DNA of 64,000 nucleotides. Source: Tenuifilum sp. 4138str (GTDB taxonomy: Bacteria; Bacteroidota; Bacteroidia; Bacteroidales; Tenuifilaceae). Positions within the stretch are counted from its first letter, which is position 1. Each line of letters begins with the position of its first letter. Positions 54,437-63,902 of the stretch are shown one piece after another. The stretch is taken from assembly GCF_041102575.1 (NCBI RefSeq), contig NZ_JBGCUE010000007.1, positions 117,413-181,412 on the forward strand, read 5' to 3'. The notes beneath the pieces are model-generated. The model saw only the letters and a list, made by a program, of their open reading frames with translations, was not told the origin of the DNA and searched no databases. The translations under genes and the position numbers were made by a program.

Positions 54437-56296
54437 ATGAGTCGAAAGAGTTATGTTGATTTTCTGAGTAATATCGAACTTTTCAGGGGATTGAGTGAGC
54501 AGGAGCTAAATACACTTGTCAAAGGGATTGTTGAAAGGGAATTCCCTACCGGAAGCATGTTGTTCATTGAGAATAATAAACGCGAGGGCATTCTGGTGAT
54601 ATATGAGGGGCAGGTTGAACTTTTTAAGAGCAATCCTTATGGAGTTGAGCTTAAGCTAACCCAATTCTCAAAGGGCGATTTCCTTGGCGAAGGGGTTCTG
54701 GCCTCAGAATCTACTCATTCTACATCGGCAAGGGCTATAGCTCCAACAAAGGTTTTACTCCTGAGGGTTGAGGATTTGAATGCAAATCCTGCAATTGCCC
54801 TCAAGGTACTTACCAATATTACCAGGGTTATGCAGCGGCGGATGAGGTATGCCAACAACCGCATGGTAAACCCTGCTAGCCAGTATGAATCAGGTGCAAC
54901 CCGCCTTGAGCACGACTTGCTTGGAGAGAGGGAAGTGCCTGCCGAGTACTACTATGGAGTACAAACCCTAAGGGCTTTGGAGAATTTTAACATCTCCGGG
55001 GTAACCCTGAACTTTTACCCCGATTTAATTGATGCTCTTGCAATGGTGAAACAGGCTGCCGCCGAGGCAAACCATGAACTAGGTTTACTTGAACCCACCA
55101 TTAAAGACGCCATAATTAAAGCTTGCACTGAAATAACCAATGGGAAGTTCCACAACCAGTTTGTGGTTGATATGATTCAGGGTGGGGCGGGCACCTCCAC
55201 AAATATGAATGCCAACGAGGTTATTGCTAACCGCGCACTGGAACATTTGGGATATTCAAAGGGGGAGTATCAGTACTGCCATCCACTGAACCATGTGAAC
55301 ATGTCGCAGTCAACCAACGATGCTTACCCTACTGCTGTTAAAATTGCGCTTATCAACTCAAACAAAAAACTGGTAAGAGTTCTTGAATCCCTAATTGAAT
55401 CGTTTAGAGCAAAGGCAAAAGAGTTTGCCCATGTAATAAAAATGGGAAGAACGCAGCTTCAGGATGCTGTTCCCATGACTCTTGGTCAGGAGTTTGAGGC
55501 ATATGCGGTTACCCTTTCCGAGGAGGTGGAGCGCTTGAATCAGAATGTACGGCTATTCCTAGAGGTTAACATGGGGGCTACCGCAATAGGAACGGGTATA
55601 AACTCGGACCCCGATTACCCGGAGAAAGTAATTAAGCATTTACGTAAAATATCTGGACTAGATCTGGTACTTGCCTCCAACTTGGTTGAGGCAACCCAGG
55701 ATACTGGTGCATTTGTAATGTACTCATCGGCAGTAAAGAGGCTAGCAGTTAAGCTTTCCAAGATATCCAACGATTTACGCCTGCTGTCCTCCGGCCCGCG
55801 AACAGGCTTAAATGAAATTAATTTACCGCCCATGCAGCCCGGCTCATCAATTATGCCTGGCAAAGTGAATCCTGTAATTCCTGAGGTGGTAAACCAAATT
55901 GCTTTCAAGGTAATTGGAAACGACTTAACCGTAACCCTTGCCGCCGAGGGAGGTCAGCTTGAACTTAATGTTTTTGAACCCGTTATTGTTCAGAGCCTCT
56001 TTGAATCAATTGAGATGCTTAAGAATGGCATGAATACGTTAAAATATCGTTGTATTGATGGAATTACTGCAAACGAGGAGCGCTGTAGGAGTATGGTGCA
56101 CAACTCAATTGGTCTGGTAACAGCCCTAAATCCTTACATTGGTTATGAAGCATCAACCCAGCTTGCCAAGGAGGCTTTGGTAACCAATAAAAGTGTATAT
56201 GACCTGGTTTTGCAAAAGGGTTTGCTATCCAAGCAGCAGCTCGATACCATTCTTGCCCCTGAAAATATGGTTAAACCAAGAAAATTAAATCTGTAA
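54437..56296 (+). CDS. aspA: cyclic-nucleotide-binding domain fused to aspartate ammonia-lyase
   Basis: 619 residues; ordinary aspartases are ~470. Residues 1-~140 are a CRP-type domain (LFRGLSEQELNTLVKGI, FIENNKREGILVIYEGQVEL, KGDFLGEGVLASES). Residues ~150-619 are a complete aspartase: TRLEHDLLGEREVPAEYYYG, GGAGTSTNMNANEVIANRA, HVNMSQSTNDAYPT, MGRTQLQDAVPM and the SS-loop GSSIMPGKVNPV. It interconverts aspartate and fumarate plus ammonia. In the ligand cassette the usual Arg is apparently His (STHSTSARA), so the ligand may not be cAMP. A class III cyclase is encoded ~560 bp away. Confidence 0.93.
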   Translation: MSRKSYVDFLSNIELFRGLSEQELNTLVKGIVEREFPTGSMLFIENNKREGILVIYEGQVELFKSNPYGVELKLTQFSKGDFLGEGVLASESTHSTSARAIAPTKVLLLRVEDLNANPAIALKVLTNITRVMQRRMRYANNRMVNPASQYESGATRLEHDLLGEREVPAEYYYGVQTLRALENFNISGVTLNFYPDLIDALAMVKQAAAEANHELGLLEPTIKDAIIKACTEITNGKFHNQFVVDMIQGGAGTSTNMNANEVIANRALEHLGYSKGEYQYCHPLNHVNMSQSTNDAYPTAVKIALINSNKKLVRVLESLIESFRAKAKEFAHVIKMGRTQLQDAVPMTLGQEFEAYAVTLSEEVERLNQNVRLFLEVNMGATAIGTGINSDPDYPEKVIKHLRKISGLDLVLASNLVEATQDTGAFVMYSSAVKRLAVKLSKISNDLRLLSSGPRTGLNEINLPPMQPGSSIMPGKVNPVIPEVVNQIAFKVIGNDLTVTLAAEGGQLELNVFEPVIVQSLFESIEMLKNGMNTLKYRCIDGITANEERCRSMVHNSIGLVTALNPYIGYEASTQLAKEALVTNKSVYDLVLQKGLLSKQQLDTILAPENMVKPRKLNL

Positions 56297-56319
56297 GTAC
56301 GATATTATCTAAAAATCCT

Positions 56320-56356
56320 TACATTTGATGCACTCCCTTTTTTGTTGGGAGTGCAT
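56320..56356 (+). promoter_or_regulatory. -7 box and 5' hairpin ahead of cytidine deaminase
   Basis: TACATTTG (56320-56327) matches TAnnTTTG. ATGCACTCCC / GGGAGTGCAT (56328-56337 with 56347-56356) forms a 10-bp stem immediately after it. The stem is followed by A-rich DNA and lacks a T tract in the forward direction. It may end aspA transcripts weakly or sit at the 5' end of the cdd mRNA. Confidence 0.5.
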
Positions 56357-56373
56357 TAAAAAAATATGTGGCA

Positions 56374-56853
56374 ATGCTAACAATTGATTATACTGAGTTT
56401 CACGACACCAATCAATTAAAGGATTGGGAGAAAGATTTGATAGAACAAGCTAAAGCGGCTTTGGCTGGCAGCTATTCACCTTACTCCCATTTTAGGGTTG
56501 GAGCAGCAGTTTTACTGGACAACGGGGTAATAATTACCGGGAGTAATCAGGAAAATGGTGCATATCCCTCAGGTCTTTGCGCAGAGCGAGTAGCCCTTTT
56601 CTACGCGGGTGCGCAATACCCTAACGTTCCAATTAAAGCATTAGCTGTTGTTGCATCGAACGAGAAAGGGATTACTGTAAGTCCGGTATCGCCATGCGGT
56701 GCTTGTAGGCAAGTAATGCTGGAATATCAGATGATATCCAATAAACCATATACAATTTATATGGTAGGGGCGGGAAAGATTATCAAAATTGATGATGTAA
56801 AGCAACTACTTCCCTTCAGCTTTACCAATGTAAGCGAAATGGATCAGGAGTAA
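56374..56853 (+). CDS. cdd: cytidine deaminase
   Basis: 159 residues from the ATG at 56374; a GTG two codons earlier (56368) is possible. SYSPYSHFRVGAAVL (about 33-47), GLCAERVALF (zinc ligand Cys plus catalytic Glu, about 67-76) and SPCGACRQVM (two zinc Cys) are the complete active site of homotetrameric cytidine deaminases. It deaminates cytidine and deoxycytidine in pyrimidine salvage. It converges on the cyclase gene (4-bp gap). Confidence 0.95.
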   Translation: MLTIDYTEFHDTNQLKDWEKDLIEQAKAALAGSYSPYSHFRVGAAVLLDNGVIITGSNQENGAYPSGLCAERVALFYAGAQYPNVPIKALAVVASNEKGITVSPVSPCGACRQVMLEYQMISNKPYTIYMVGAGKIIKIDDVKQLLPFSFTNVSEMDQE

Positions 56854-56857
56854 AGGT

Positions 56858-58462
56858 TTATAGCGAGGAAACTATCTTTCGTAAAGCATTATTGGGGATA
56901 AAACCATCGGCATCCTCGGAGAATTCCGGTTTTATTCTTTCCACAAAGAACATCTCGATTTCACCGATATTCTTGGCAGGAATTTTACCTCGAGGAGTAC
57001 AAATAAAGTAATCCTTGATGTATGAGTATGTAGTTTCTGAAATATTAATTTTCCCTGGTTCGCATGCTGTTTCCATTCGGCTAGCCACGTTAACCGTATC
57101 GCCCCAGATGTCGTAAGCAAATTTGTGTTTACCAATAACCCCAGCTATCACACTACCAGAGTGAATACCAATACGTATTGACCATGTAGGCTTATTGGCC
57201 TGCGCCTCCTCAATGTTTCTTGCTTTAGTGTAACGCTGGAGTTCAAGTGCTGCAAGCACAGTGTCGAACGGGTGGCTATGGTTGGTTCTTGGCAATCCTC
57301 CCACGCACATGTATGCATCGCCTATCGTTTTAATCTTCTCAATATAGCGCTGGGTAACTATTTCGTCGAATGCTTCAAAGTAGCTGCTTAGGACATTAAG
57401 GAACTCATCAATATTCTCGTATGCCACACTTATTTTTGAGAATCCAACAAAGTCGGCAAACATAACCGAAACTTCCTTGAACTTTTTAGGCTTATATATC
57501 CCTTTTTTCTGGAGGGCGTTGGCAACCTCAAGTGGTAAAATATTTAGCAGCAAGGCCTCGGTTTTTTGTTTTTCCTCTGCAAGCAATTCGGACTGTTTCT
57601 GAATTTGGTTTTGTTGTTCCTCTAGTATTTTGTTGGCGTTCTCAAGGTTCTCCATTATGCTTTGGAGATGTTCATTCTTCTCGGCTAGGTCTTTCTCTAT
57701 TAACTTAAGGTCGGTAATATCCATTTCAATGGCTACAATGTAGCTCAGGTTCTGCAAGTCATCAAAAACAGGGGTTAGACTGGTTTGAATATATTTCTCC
57801 TTGCCCAGTGGAGTAACCCATTTACTTTCGTAAACCACATATTCCCCGGCTATACATTTTCTAATAGCTTCAGCAGTTGTCTTATTTATGGTTTCCGAGA
57901 AAAGGTTTTGGCCAAAGGTTGCTTTAAACTCCTCAACACTACATTCGTAAAGGCGTTTAAAGCCCTCATTAACCCATGTAATTTCGCCTGTATTGCTAAT
58001 AATAATTACTGAGTTACCCGCCTGGCTTATGGCAGTTGTGATGCTGTCGAACTGTTCCGATAGGGTTTTGAGTTTTTTCAGCATGCGTCCGCGCTGAATC
58101 CCTACCATTGTACGCTGGATAAGTTCAGGGGTATTTATCGGCAAGCCAATAAAGTCGTCGGCACCGGCGTGGAATAGCGATTGTATATGTTCCGGTTGTA
58201 AGAAATCGGCAATGGCCAGTATGGGGATCTTAGATGTAGCCGGATCGGCCTTTATGATTGATAGCACATCGGCGGCAGCCTTGTTGGCAAAGTGGATATC
58301 GTAAAGGATAATGTCCGGGTTGTTTTTGGTGATAGTTGATATAATTAGCTCGGAATCAAGAATATTACTTACCGTAAAATCATCGTCGGCAAGGCTGAAT
58401 ATTCGTTGAATATCTTCTAAAAGTTGGGTGTTTCCACAAGCTGTTAAAACTTTGTAAGGCAT
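56858..58462 (-). CDS. response-regulator/PAS-linked class III nucleotidyl cyclase
   Basis: 534 residues. Residues ~1-120 are a receiver domain with DIILYDIHFANK (phospho-acceptor Asp); the usual C-terminal KP pair appears as LP (FIGLPINTPEL), so signalling may be altered. A PAS domain follows (VIIISNTGEITWVNEGF, ~150-255), then a coiled coil and the cyclase (~320-500): VMFADFVGFSK and TIGDAYMCVGG supply metal Asp residues. KIKTIGD (Lys) and YDIWGDTVNVASRME (Asp) are the adenine-selecting pattern, so adenylate cyclase is favoured. No transmembrane helix. Monocistronic. Confidence 0.92.
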   Translation of the reverse strand: MPYKVLTACGNTQLLEDIQRIFSLADDDFTVSNILDSELIISTITKNNPDIILYDIHFANKAAADVLSIIKADPATSKIPILAIADFLQPEHIQSLFHAGADDFIGLPINTPELIQRTMVGIQRGRMLKKLKTLSEQFDSITTAISQAGNSVIIISNTGEITWVNEGFKRLYECSVEEFKATFGQNLFSETINKTTAEAIRKCIAGEYVVYESKWVTPLGKEKYIQTSLTPVFDDLQNLSYIVAIEMDITDLKLIEKDLAEKNEHLQSIMENLENANKILEEQQNQIQKQSELLAEEKQKTEALLLNILPLEVANALQKKGIYKPKKFKEVSVMFADFVGFSKISVAYENIDEFLNVLSSYFEAFDEIVTQRYIEKIKTIGDAYMCVGGLPRTNHSHPFDTVLAALELQRYTKARNIEEAQANKPTWSIRIGIHSGSVIAGVIGKHKFAYDIWGDTVNVASRMETACEPGKINISETTYSYIKDYFICTPRGKIPAKNIGEIEMFFVERIKPEFSEDADGFIPNNALRKIVSSL

Positions 58463-58562
58463 TTTTCAATTCCGATCTTAAAGCAAAAAAACGAAAAATT
58501 ATGTATTAATGGAAACGTTTGCGGAAATTATTTTTCGCTCGCATCCAAGTAAAAAGCATTTT

Positions 58563-58772
58563 TTACTCATCATCTTTCTGCATCTGGTCAATAATTTTTT
58601 GAATTTCCTCCTCGGTAAAGTGAAGTTTTTGTTTGCAAAATTTAAGTAGTTCCGAGGCGCGTCGAATTTTCTCCGTTAACTCATCAATATCAAGTTCGTT
58701 CGATTCTATTTGGTTGATAATTCTCTCAACCTCCTCAATAGCCTCGCTATACTTTACAGGTTTCTTGGTCAT
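58563..58772 (-). CDS. xseB: exodeoxyribonuclease VII small subunit
   Basis: 69 residues. YSEAIEEVERIINQIESNELDIDEL is typical XseB, a helical hairpin that binds the large subunit XseA. Exonuclease VII degrades single-stranded DNA. xseA, often next to xseB, is not in the window. The start overlaps the end of the TPR kinase gene by 26 bp, so it may depend on that transcript. Confidence 0.9.
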   Translation of the reverse strand: MTKKPVKYSEAIEEVERIINQIESNELDIDELTEKIRRASELLKFCKQKLHFTEEEIQKIIDQMQKDDE

Positions 58773-61638
58773 ACATTACATTTTTTGCGGGTAAAGTTAT
58801 TGTAAATGTTGTTCCCTTTCCCAGGGTACTACTTACGCTTATGGTGCCGCCATTAGCCTCGGCAAATTCCTTACAAAGCATTAATCCTAGTCCTGTTCCG
58901 CTCTCGGAATTGGTTCCCTTGGTAGTAAAACCATCGAGCCGAAATAGGTTACTCAAATTTTCAGGGGCTATTCCAACACCCGTATCGGTTACTTGAATTG
59001 TCACTTTTTGATTATCGGACGAAGCCTTTAATGAAATTTTACCTCCACCTGGGGTAAACTTTATGGCATTGCTAAGCAGATTCCGGATTATGGTTAGTAG
59101 AGTGTCGTAGTCGGCAAAAGCGGTCACTGTTTCATTGCATATTATCTCGATTTTTATTTCTTTTTCACCTGCAGGCAACGATGCCACTTCGACAGCCCTG
59201 CTTATTAGTTTGCAAATATTTATGTATGCTGGATTTAACGCTAGCTTGCCAGTTTGGCTCCGTGCCCAGCTAAGAAGGTTCTCAGTGAGCGCAAGTACAT
59301 TTGAGGCTGACTGGTGAATGTGGTTGCTAAACTCTTTCACCTCGGAGGGCGAGAGTTCATCGGCTTTAGTAGCCAAAATCTCCGAAAGACCTACAAGAGC
59401 GGTGAAGGGGCTTCGTAAATCATGAGCTACAATGGAAAACAGTTTATCCTTGGTTTTAATGTTTTGTTCAAGCTCTGCCTGGTATTGCTTTAATTTTTGA
59501 TTTATCCTTTCCTCCTCCTCGTATTTCTCCCGTTGGAGCCGGGCTAAATTCTTTTTTTGGTTGAAAAGGTAGAAACTCCCTAATGCAATAAAAAGCAGAA
59601 AAATTACTGCTGTTACCAGGAGATTGCGCTGTGCTTTTTGCTTGTTTATGCGTTCCCTATCGAGTTCAACCTTGGTTCGCAATGCTTCTACCTCGGCTTC
59701 AATCAGTTTTATTTCAGTCTTGGTTTTATCCAGTTCCAGGTTGATATGTGCATCAATGTTTGCCTCGCTGCGTTTGGCATCTTCAATGCTATCCTTAAGG
59801 TAAACATATTTTTGGTAAAGGGTTAAGGCGTTCTCGAACTTACCCTGTGCCTTTTCAACATCGCTTAGTGCCTGGGTTCCGAGCAATACAAGGTATGGGT
59901 TGCCAACGCTTTTTCCAATACGTATTGATTGGTTAATATTTACTTTTGCGTCCTTGTATCTTCCTTGGAGTGAGTAAATCTCACCTATTTTTCTAAGGCA
60001 AAGCGCTTCACCATCGGCATTTAAGTTCTGCTTATATTTTTCCTTTGCGGTGTTGTAATGGGTTAGCGCCAGGTCAAAGTTATTATCCTGGCGTTCAATG
60101 TTGCCAAGGGTGTTATATAAGTCCGCAAGTATCTGATTTTGGTTGCTTCTCAGCGCAATTTTTATTGCTTGGGTTATGGTATTTCTGGCTTTACTTGGTT
60201 TATTCAAATCGAGGTAGGTTTGGGCAATGTTTCTTAGCACCCGGGTAACCTGGAGGTCATCACCTTTCTTCTCGCTCAGTTCTAATGCTTTCTGGTAAGC
60301 GTTAATGGCATCGGTATATTGTTTCTGGTCATAATATACATTACCCATATTTTGGTATATGTATATCTTTAGATCCGGCTTAGCATCAAGGTTTTCAACT
60401 AAGCCTTTTGCTTCACTCATATACTTTTGGGCATTGCGGAATAAGCCTAGGCGTCGATAAACCAGGGCAATGTTTACCATGGTGCGAGCAATATCCTCAT
60501 CTTTCCCATACGACTGGCGGATTTTTAGAGCCAACAGGTATCTGCGGAGCGCCTCAGGGTAATTTTCAATGCTTAAATAGGTATTCCCAAGCTCATTGTG
60601 GATATTGGCTTCAGTGAGCGGGTCTCCAATTTCTTTTGATAGTTCCAGTGCCTTGTTGAGCGATGTTATAGATTCGCTGCTATTTTTTAGCAGCAAGTAG
60701 GCTTTAGCCAAATTGTTCAGGGTGTTAATGCTCGACTGTTTATAGCCAAGTGTTTCCCTGATGTTTAGGCTTTGTTTGTAGTATTCAATGGCCTTTGCAG
60801 GCTGAGAAAACTTAAGGTAAACTCCGCCTATAATATTAAAAATATCGGCCAGTTCATCGTTTAGCTGGTTTTTTTCTGCTACTTGAAGAGCCTTGCTAAG
60901 ATGACTTGTCGATTTGTCGAAATTGCCTGTTTCGCGATAGGTTAGTCCGATATTCTTTAAAAGTTGAATAATTCTCAGGGTGTCGTTATCCTTTTCAGCT
61001 GCAATAAGCCCTTCAAAGTACGATTTAAGTGCCTCCTGGTAATTACCAAAGCTCCAGTGAGTGCTGCCAATGCTTTGATGGCATTCTGCAATGCCTACAC
61101 CAATTTTTTTTGCAATGGCTAATGCTTCACCCTTTTTGCTCAAGGCATCGTTATACTGACCAATTTCCTTGTAAATATCTCCCCGTAGCAGCAAGCTTTG
61201 AATAAGTAAGCGGGTATTTTTCCCTTTCAAGGCTATAAGCCTTGCCTTTTCATTAACCTTTATAGCCTCGCTGTAATTACCCGACCGTTGCAGTAATGCT
61301 GATTTTTTTAAAAGCGCTTCAACGTATAAGGATTGGGTTCTTTTGGATTGTGCGATACTAATTGCTGAATCAACATGGCCTAAGGCATCGCCAGTTAAGC
61401 CCAGTCCACTCTTGTATTCGCTCATGGCAAGGTGGTATAGCGCTCTGAGTGAATCGCTGGGGTTTTGTTTCACCTGTAAGAAAAGTCGATTGCAGCTTAT
61501 GGCTGAAACTTCCGGATTCTCAATGGAGTACTTTTTAATGGTGGCAATTAAGCTGTCAATATTGACCTTTGATCCCTGTGAAAAGGAGTAAAAGGCCAAC
61601 AGGGCTAAAAAAAAGAGAACTTTAATTTTTTGCAACAT
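58747..61638 (-). CDS. TPR-repeat sensor histidine kinase
   Basis: 963 residues. A signal peptide (MLQKIKVLFFLALLAFYSFS) precedes about a dozen TPR units (~60-600; e.g. ALKSYFEGLIAAEKDNDTLR, NIGLTYRETGNFDKS). A coiled coil leads into one membrane helix (~665-685), then HisKA with FSIVAHDLRSPFTALVGLS (~736) and an HATPase_c domain (NLLSNAIKFTPGG, DTGVGIAPENL, GTGLGLMLC). Periplasmic TPRs would sense a protein or peptide. No receiver domain or response regulator gene is adjacent. Paralogous to the next gene. Confidence 0.93.
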   Translation of the reverse strand: MLQKIKVLFFLALLAFYSFSQGSKVNIDSLIATIKKYSIENPEVSAISCNRLFLQVKQNPSDSLRALYHLAMSEYKSGLGLTGDALGHVDSAISIAQSKRTQSLYVEALLKKSALLQRSGNYSEAIKVNEKARLIALKGKNTRLLIQSLLLRGDIYKEIGQYNDALSKKGEALAIAKKIGVGIAECHQSIGSTHWSFGNYQEALKSYFEGLIAAEKDNDTLRIIQLLKNIGLTYRETGNFDKSTSHLSKALQVAEKNQLNDELADIFNIIGGVYLKFSQPAKAIEYYKQSLNIRETLGYKQSSINTLNNLAKAYLLLKNSSESITSLNKALELSKEIGDPLTEANIHNELGNTYLSIENYPEALRRYLLALKIRQSYGKDEDIARTMVNIALVYRRLGLFRNAQKYMSEAKGLVENLDAKPDLKIYIYQNMGNVYYDQKQYTDAINAYQKALELSEKKGDDLQVTRVLRNIAQTYLDLNKPSKARNTITQAIKIALRSNQNQILADLYNTLGNIERQDNNFDLALTHYNTAKEKYKQNLNADGEALCLRKIGEIYSLQGRYKDAKVNINQSIRIGKSVGNPYLVLLGTQALSDVEKAQGKFENALTLYQKYVYLKDSIEDAKRSEANIDAHINLELDKTKTEIKLIEAEVEALRTKVELDRERINKQKAQRNLLVTAVIFLLFIALGSFYLFNQKKNLARLQREKYEEEERINQKLKQYQAELEQNIKTKDKLFSIVAHDLRSPFTALVGLSEILATKADELSPSEVKEFSNHIHQSASNVLALTENLLSWARSQTGKLALNPAYINICKLISRAVEVASLPAGEKEIKIEIICNETVTAFADYDTLLTIIRNLLSNAIKFTPGGGKISLKASSDNQKVTIQVTDTGVGIAPENLSNLFRLDGFTTKGTNSESGTGLGLMLCKEFAEANGGTISVSSTLGKGTTFTITLPAKNVMYDQETCKV

Positions 61639-61709
61639 TTTAAATACTATAAGTGATGCTCATAGCAAAGTAAGGGAAAAAAATGATTATGACAAACAAA
61701 TGGGATAGG

Positions 61710-63902
61710 TTATGCAAGTGGTATAGTAAAGTGAAACTCGCTACCACTCCCTTTAGAGCTGTTTACCCAAATTTTACCATTGTTCTTTGTTACAAACTCG
61801 TGGCAAAGTAATAGCCCCAGTCCGGTACCCGTTTCATTGGCTGTGCCCTTTGTGCTGTAGGAACCGTCAATCAGGAAGATTCGTTCAAGATCGTCCTGAT
61901 CTATACCTACGCCTGAATCCTTAACAACCACTTCTGCCATTTTGGGATAATCTTTCGATTCACTTGCGATTATCTCGATAGTTCCTCCAATATCAGTAAA
62001 CTTGATTGCATTACTCAGTAGGTTTCGGATTACGGTTGCTATGCTATTTTTATCAGCGTAAACACTAATTGATGTACTTGCGTTAACGGAAACATTTATC
62101 CTTTTTTTCTCGGCATTTGCGTTAAGGTTTACCACTTCCTGCTTTATCAAAGGCTCAAGTTTGAATTTCTCGGGAATGTAGTTAATGCTACCGGTTTGGG
62201 CTCGTGTCCACTGTAAAAGGTTATCGAGCAGCTTGTAAAGATTCTGAGCCGACTCAGAGATTACCGAGATGTATTCTTTCTTTTCGTTATCGGTCAGGTG
62301 GTTAAAGTTGCGTTCAAGAATATCGCTAAACCCGATTAAGGCGTTAAATGGATTCTTTAAATCGTGGGCAATAATGGAGAATAGTTTATCCTTGGTGGCA
62401 TTCAGTTCGCTAAGGTTTTTCTCTGATTCTTTCAGCTTTTTGTTTATTTCAAATAATTCAGTGTTTTTATCAGCCAGTTGCTTATTCTTTTTCCGAATTA
62501 TGGTTAAAATTAATGATGTGCCAAAGAATATAGCCAGTAACAAAAGGGTTAGGGAAATCAATACTTGCTGTACGCTTCGTTGTTTTTGGAACTGTAACTC
62601 CTTTAGCTCAACATCTTTCTTTAGGAGTTCTATTTCTTTTTCTTTGGTTTCGGTTTCGTACCGTGCCTGCATTTCGGCAATACTGGAAAGGCGTTGTTGG
62701 GTATAGAGAGTATCGGCGTATGCAAGTTCAATACATTTGTAATGGTAAGCATTTCTGTAATCGCCCTTTTTTGAATAGAGGTCGCTCAGAAGCTGGTAGG
62801 TTTCCTGTTTGTAGGCTTGATCTACTACATTGGGAATGTTTCGGAGCGCTTTATTAAGCGCTTCACTTGCCTTTTCAAGATTATTTTGCTTGAGGTATGT
62901 TGATGCAATATTGTTTAGTGTATTATGGGCGGCGTCAACTCCATTTGTTTTCACTGAAATTTCATAAGATTTTTGGTAGCTCATCAAGGCTTTGTCAAAT
63001 TGTTTAATTCTGGCGTATAGGAAACCAATATTGTTGTAAGCGGTTGCTATGCCCGATGAATCCCTTTGTTGGGTAGCAAATTCCAGCGATTTTGTATAAT
63101 ACTCCAAAGCCTTTTGCAAATCGCCCTTCTCGTCGAGTATTATTCCTAAGTTGTTGTAGGCAGTGCTTAGTCCACTAATGTTTTTGCTTTTTTCCCACTC
63201 CTTAAAAGCAAGGGTATAGTACTTCTCAGCCAGTTCCAAATTTTTCAAATCCCTATTCAGCGATCCTATCAGATTGTACAGGTTAGCCTTTAATTCGTCA
63301 ATATTGTTCTCGTTTACAATATTTAATGCTTTAAAGGCGTATTCTAACGCTTTATTTTTATCGTTTATTTGGTTGTAAAGGCTTGCAATACGGTTATATG
63401 AGATTGATTGTAAATCGTATCGTTTGGCTTTTTCGTAATAGTCTGCTGCCTTAGTATGACTGCTAACTGCTAGATTGAATTGCTTAAGCTCTCTGTAAAC
63501 CAGCCCAAGATTATGATATGAATTTCCAATTTTTAAAGGGTTGCCATTTAGTTTCCTGAACTCCAACGATTTCAGGTAGTAATTTAAGGCTGTTTCGTTT
63601 TGGTACTTTGAGGAGTAGGCATTCCCCAGGGCGTTATAGGCATCGCCTATAGCATCGTCGCTGCCATCGGCTTTTGCCTCTTTGAGCGATTTTTCAGCAA
63701 AAATGACGGACGAGTCAGGGTTTACATCCCAGTAGTATTTTGATATATCAATAAGAATGTTGACTTTCTCTATGCCCTTGGCATTATTAAGCTTTAACCT
63801 TAAGCTATCAATTGAACTTGATGGTTGCTGGGTAAAGCCGGCAATAGGCAGGTAAAATATAACTATTAGGTTTAATAATATTTTAATATTGTTACTTCTC
63901 AC
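61710..63902 (-). CDS. TPR-repeat sensor histidine kinase
   Basis: 730 residues, same layout as its downstream neighbour but with fewer TPRs (~30-400). Signal peptide (IKILLNLIVIFYLPIAGFT), TPR units such as GNSYHNLGLVYRELKQFNLA, a membrane helix (~450-470), coiled coil, H-box FSIIAHDLKNPFNALIGFS (~509), N-box NLLSNAIKF, and G-boxes DSGVGIDQDDL and GTGLGLLLC. Tandem duplication is likely. The two genes are 71 bp apart and could be cotranscribed; partner regulator unknown. Confidence 0.93.
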   Translation of the reverse strand: MRSNNIKILLNLIVIFYLPIAGFTQQPSSSIDSLRLKLNNAKGIEKVNILIDISKYYWDVNPDSSVIFAEKSLKEAKADGSDDAIGDAYNALGNAYSSKYQNETALNYYLKSLEFRKLNGNPLKIGNSYHNLGLVYRELKQFNLAVSSHTKAADYYEKAKRYDLQSISYNRIASLYNQINDKNKALEYAFKALNIVNENNIDELKANLYNLIGSLNRDLKNLELAEKYYTLAFKEWEKSKNISGLSTAYNNLGIILDEKGDLQKALEYYTKSLEFATQQRDSSGIATAYNNIGFLYARIKQFDKALMSYQKSYEISVKTNGVDAAHNTLNNIASTYLKQNNLEKASEALNKALRNIPNVVDQAYKQETYQLLSDLYSKKGDYRNAYHYKCIELAYADTLYTQQRLSSIAEMQARYETETKEKEIELLKKDVELKELQFQKQRSVQQVLISLTLLLLAIFFGTSLILTIIRKKNKQLADKNTELFEINKKLKESEKNLSELNATKDKLFSIIAHDLKNPFNALIGFSDILERNFNHLTDNEKKEYISVISESAQNLYKLLDNLLQWTRAQTGSINYIPEKFKLEPLIKQEVVNLNANAEKKRINVSVNASTSISVYADKNSIATVIRNLLSNAIKFTDIGGTIEIIASESKDYPKMAEVVVKDSGVGIDQDDLERIFLIDGSYSTKGTANETGTGLGLLLCHEFVTKNNGKIWVNSSKGSGSEFHFTIPLA

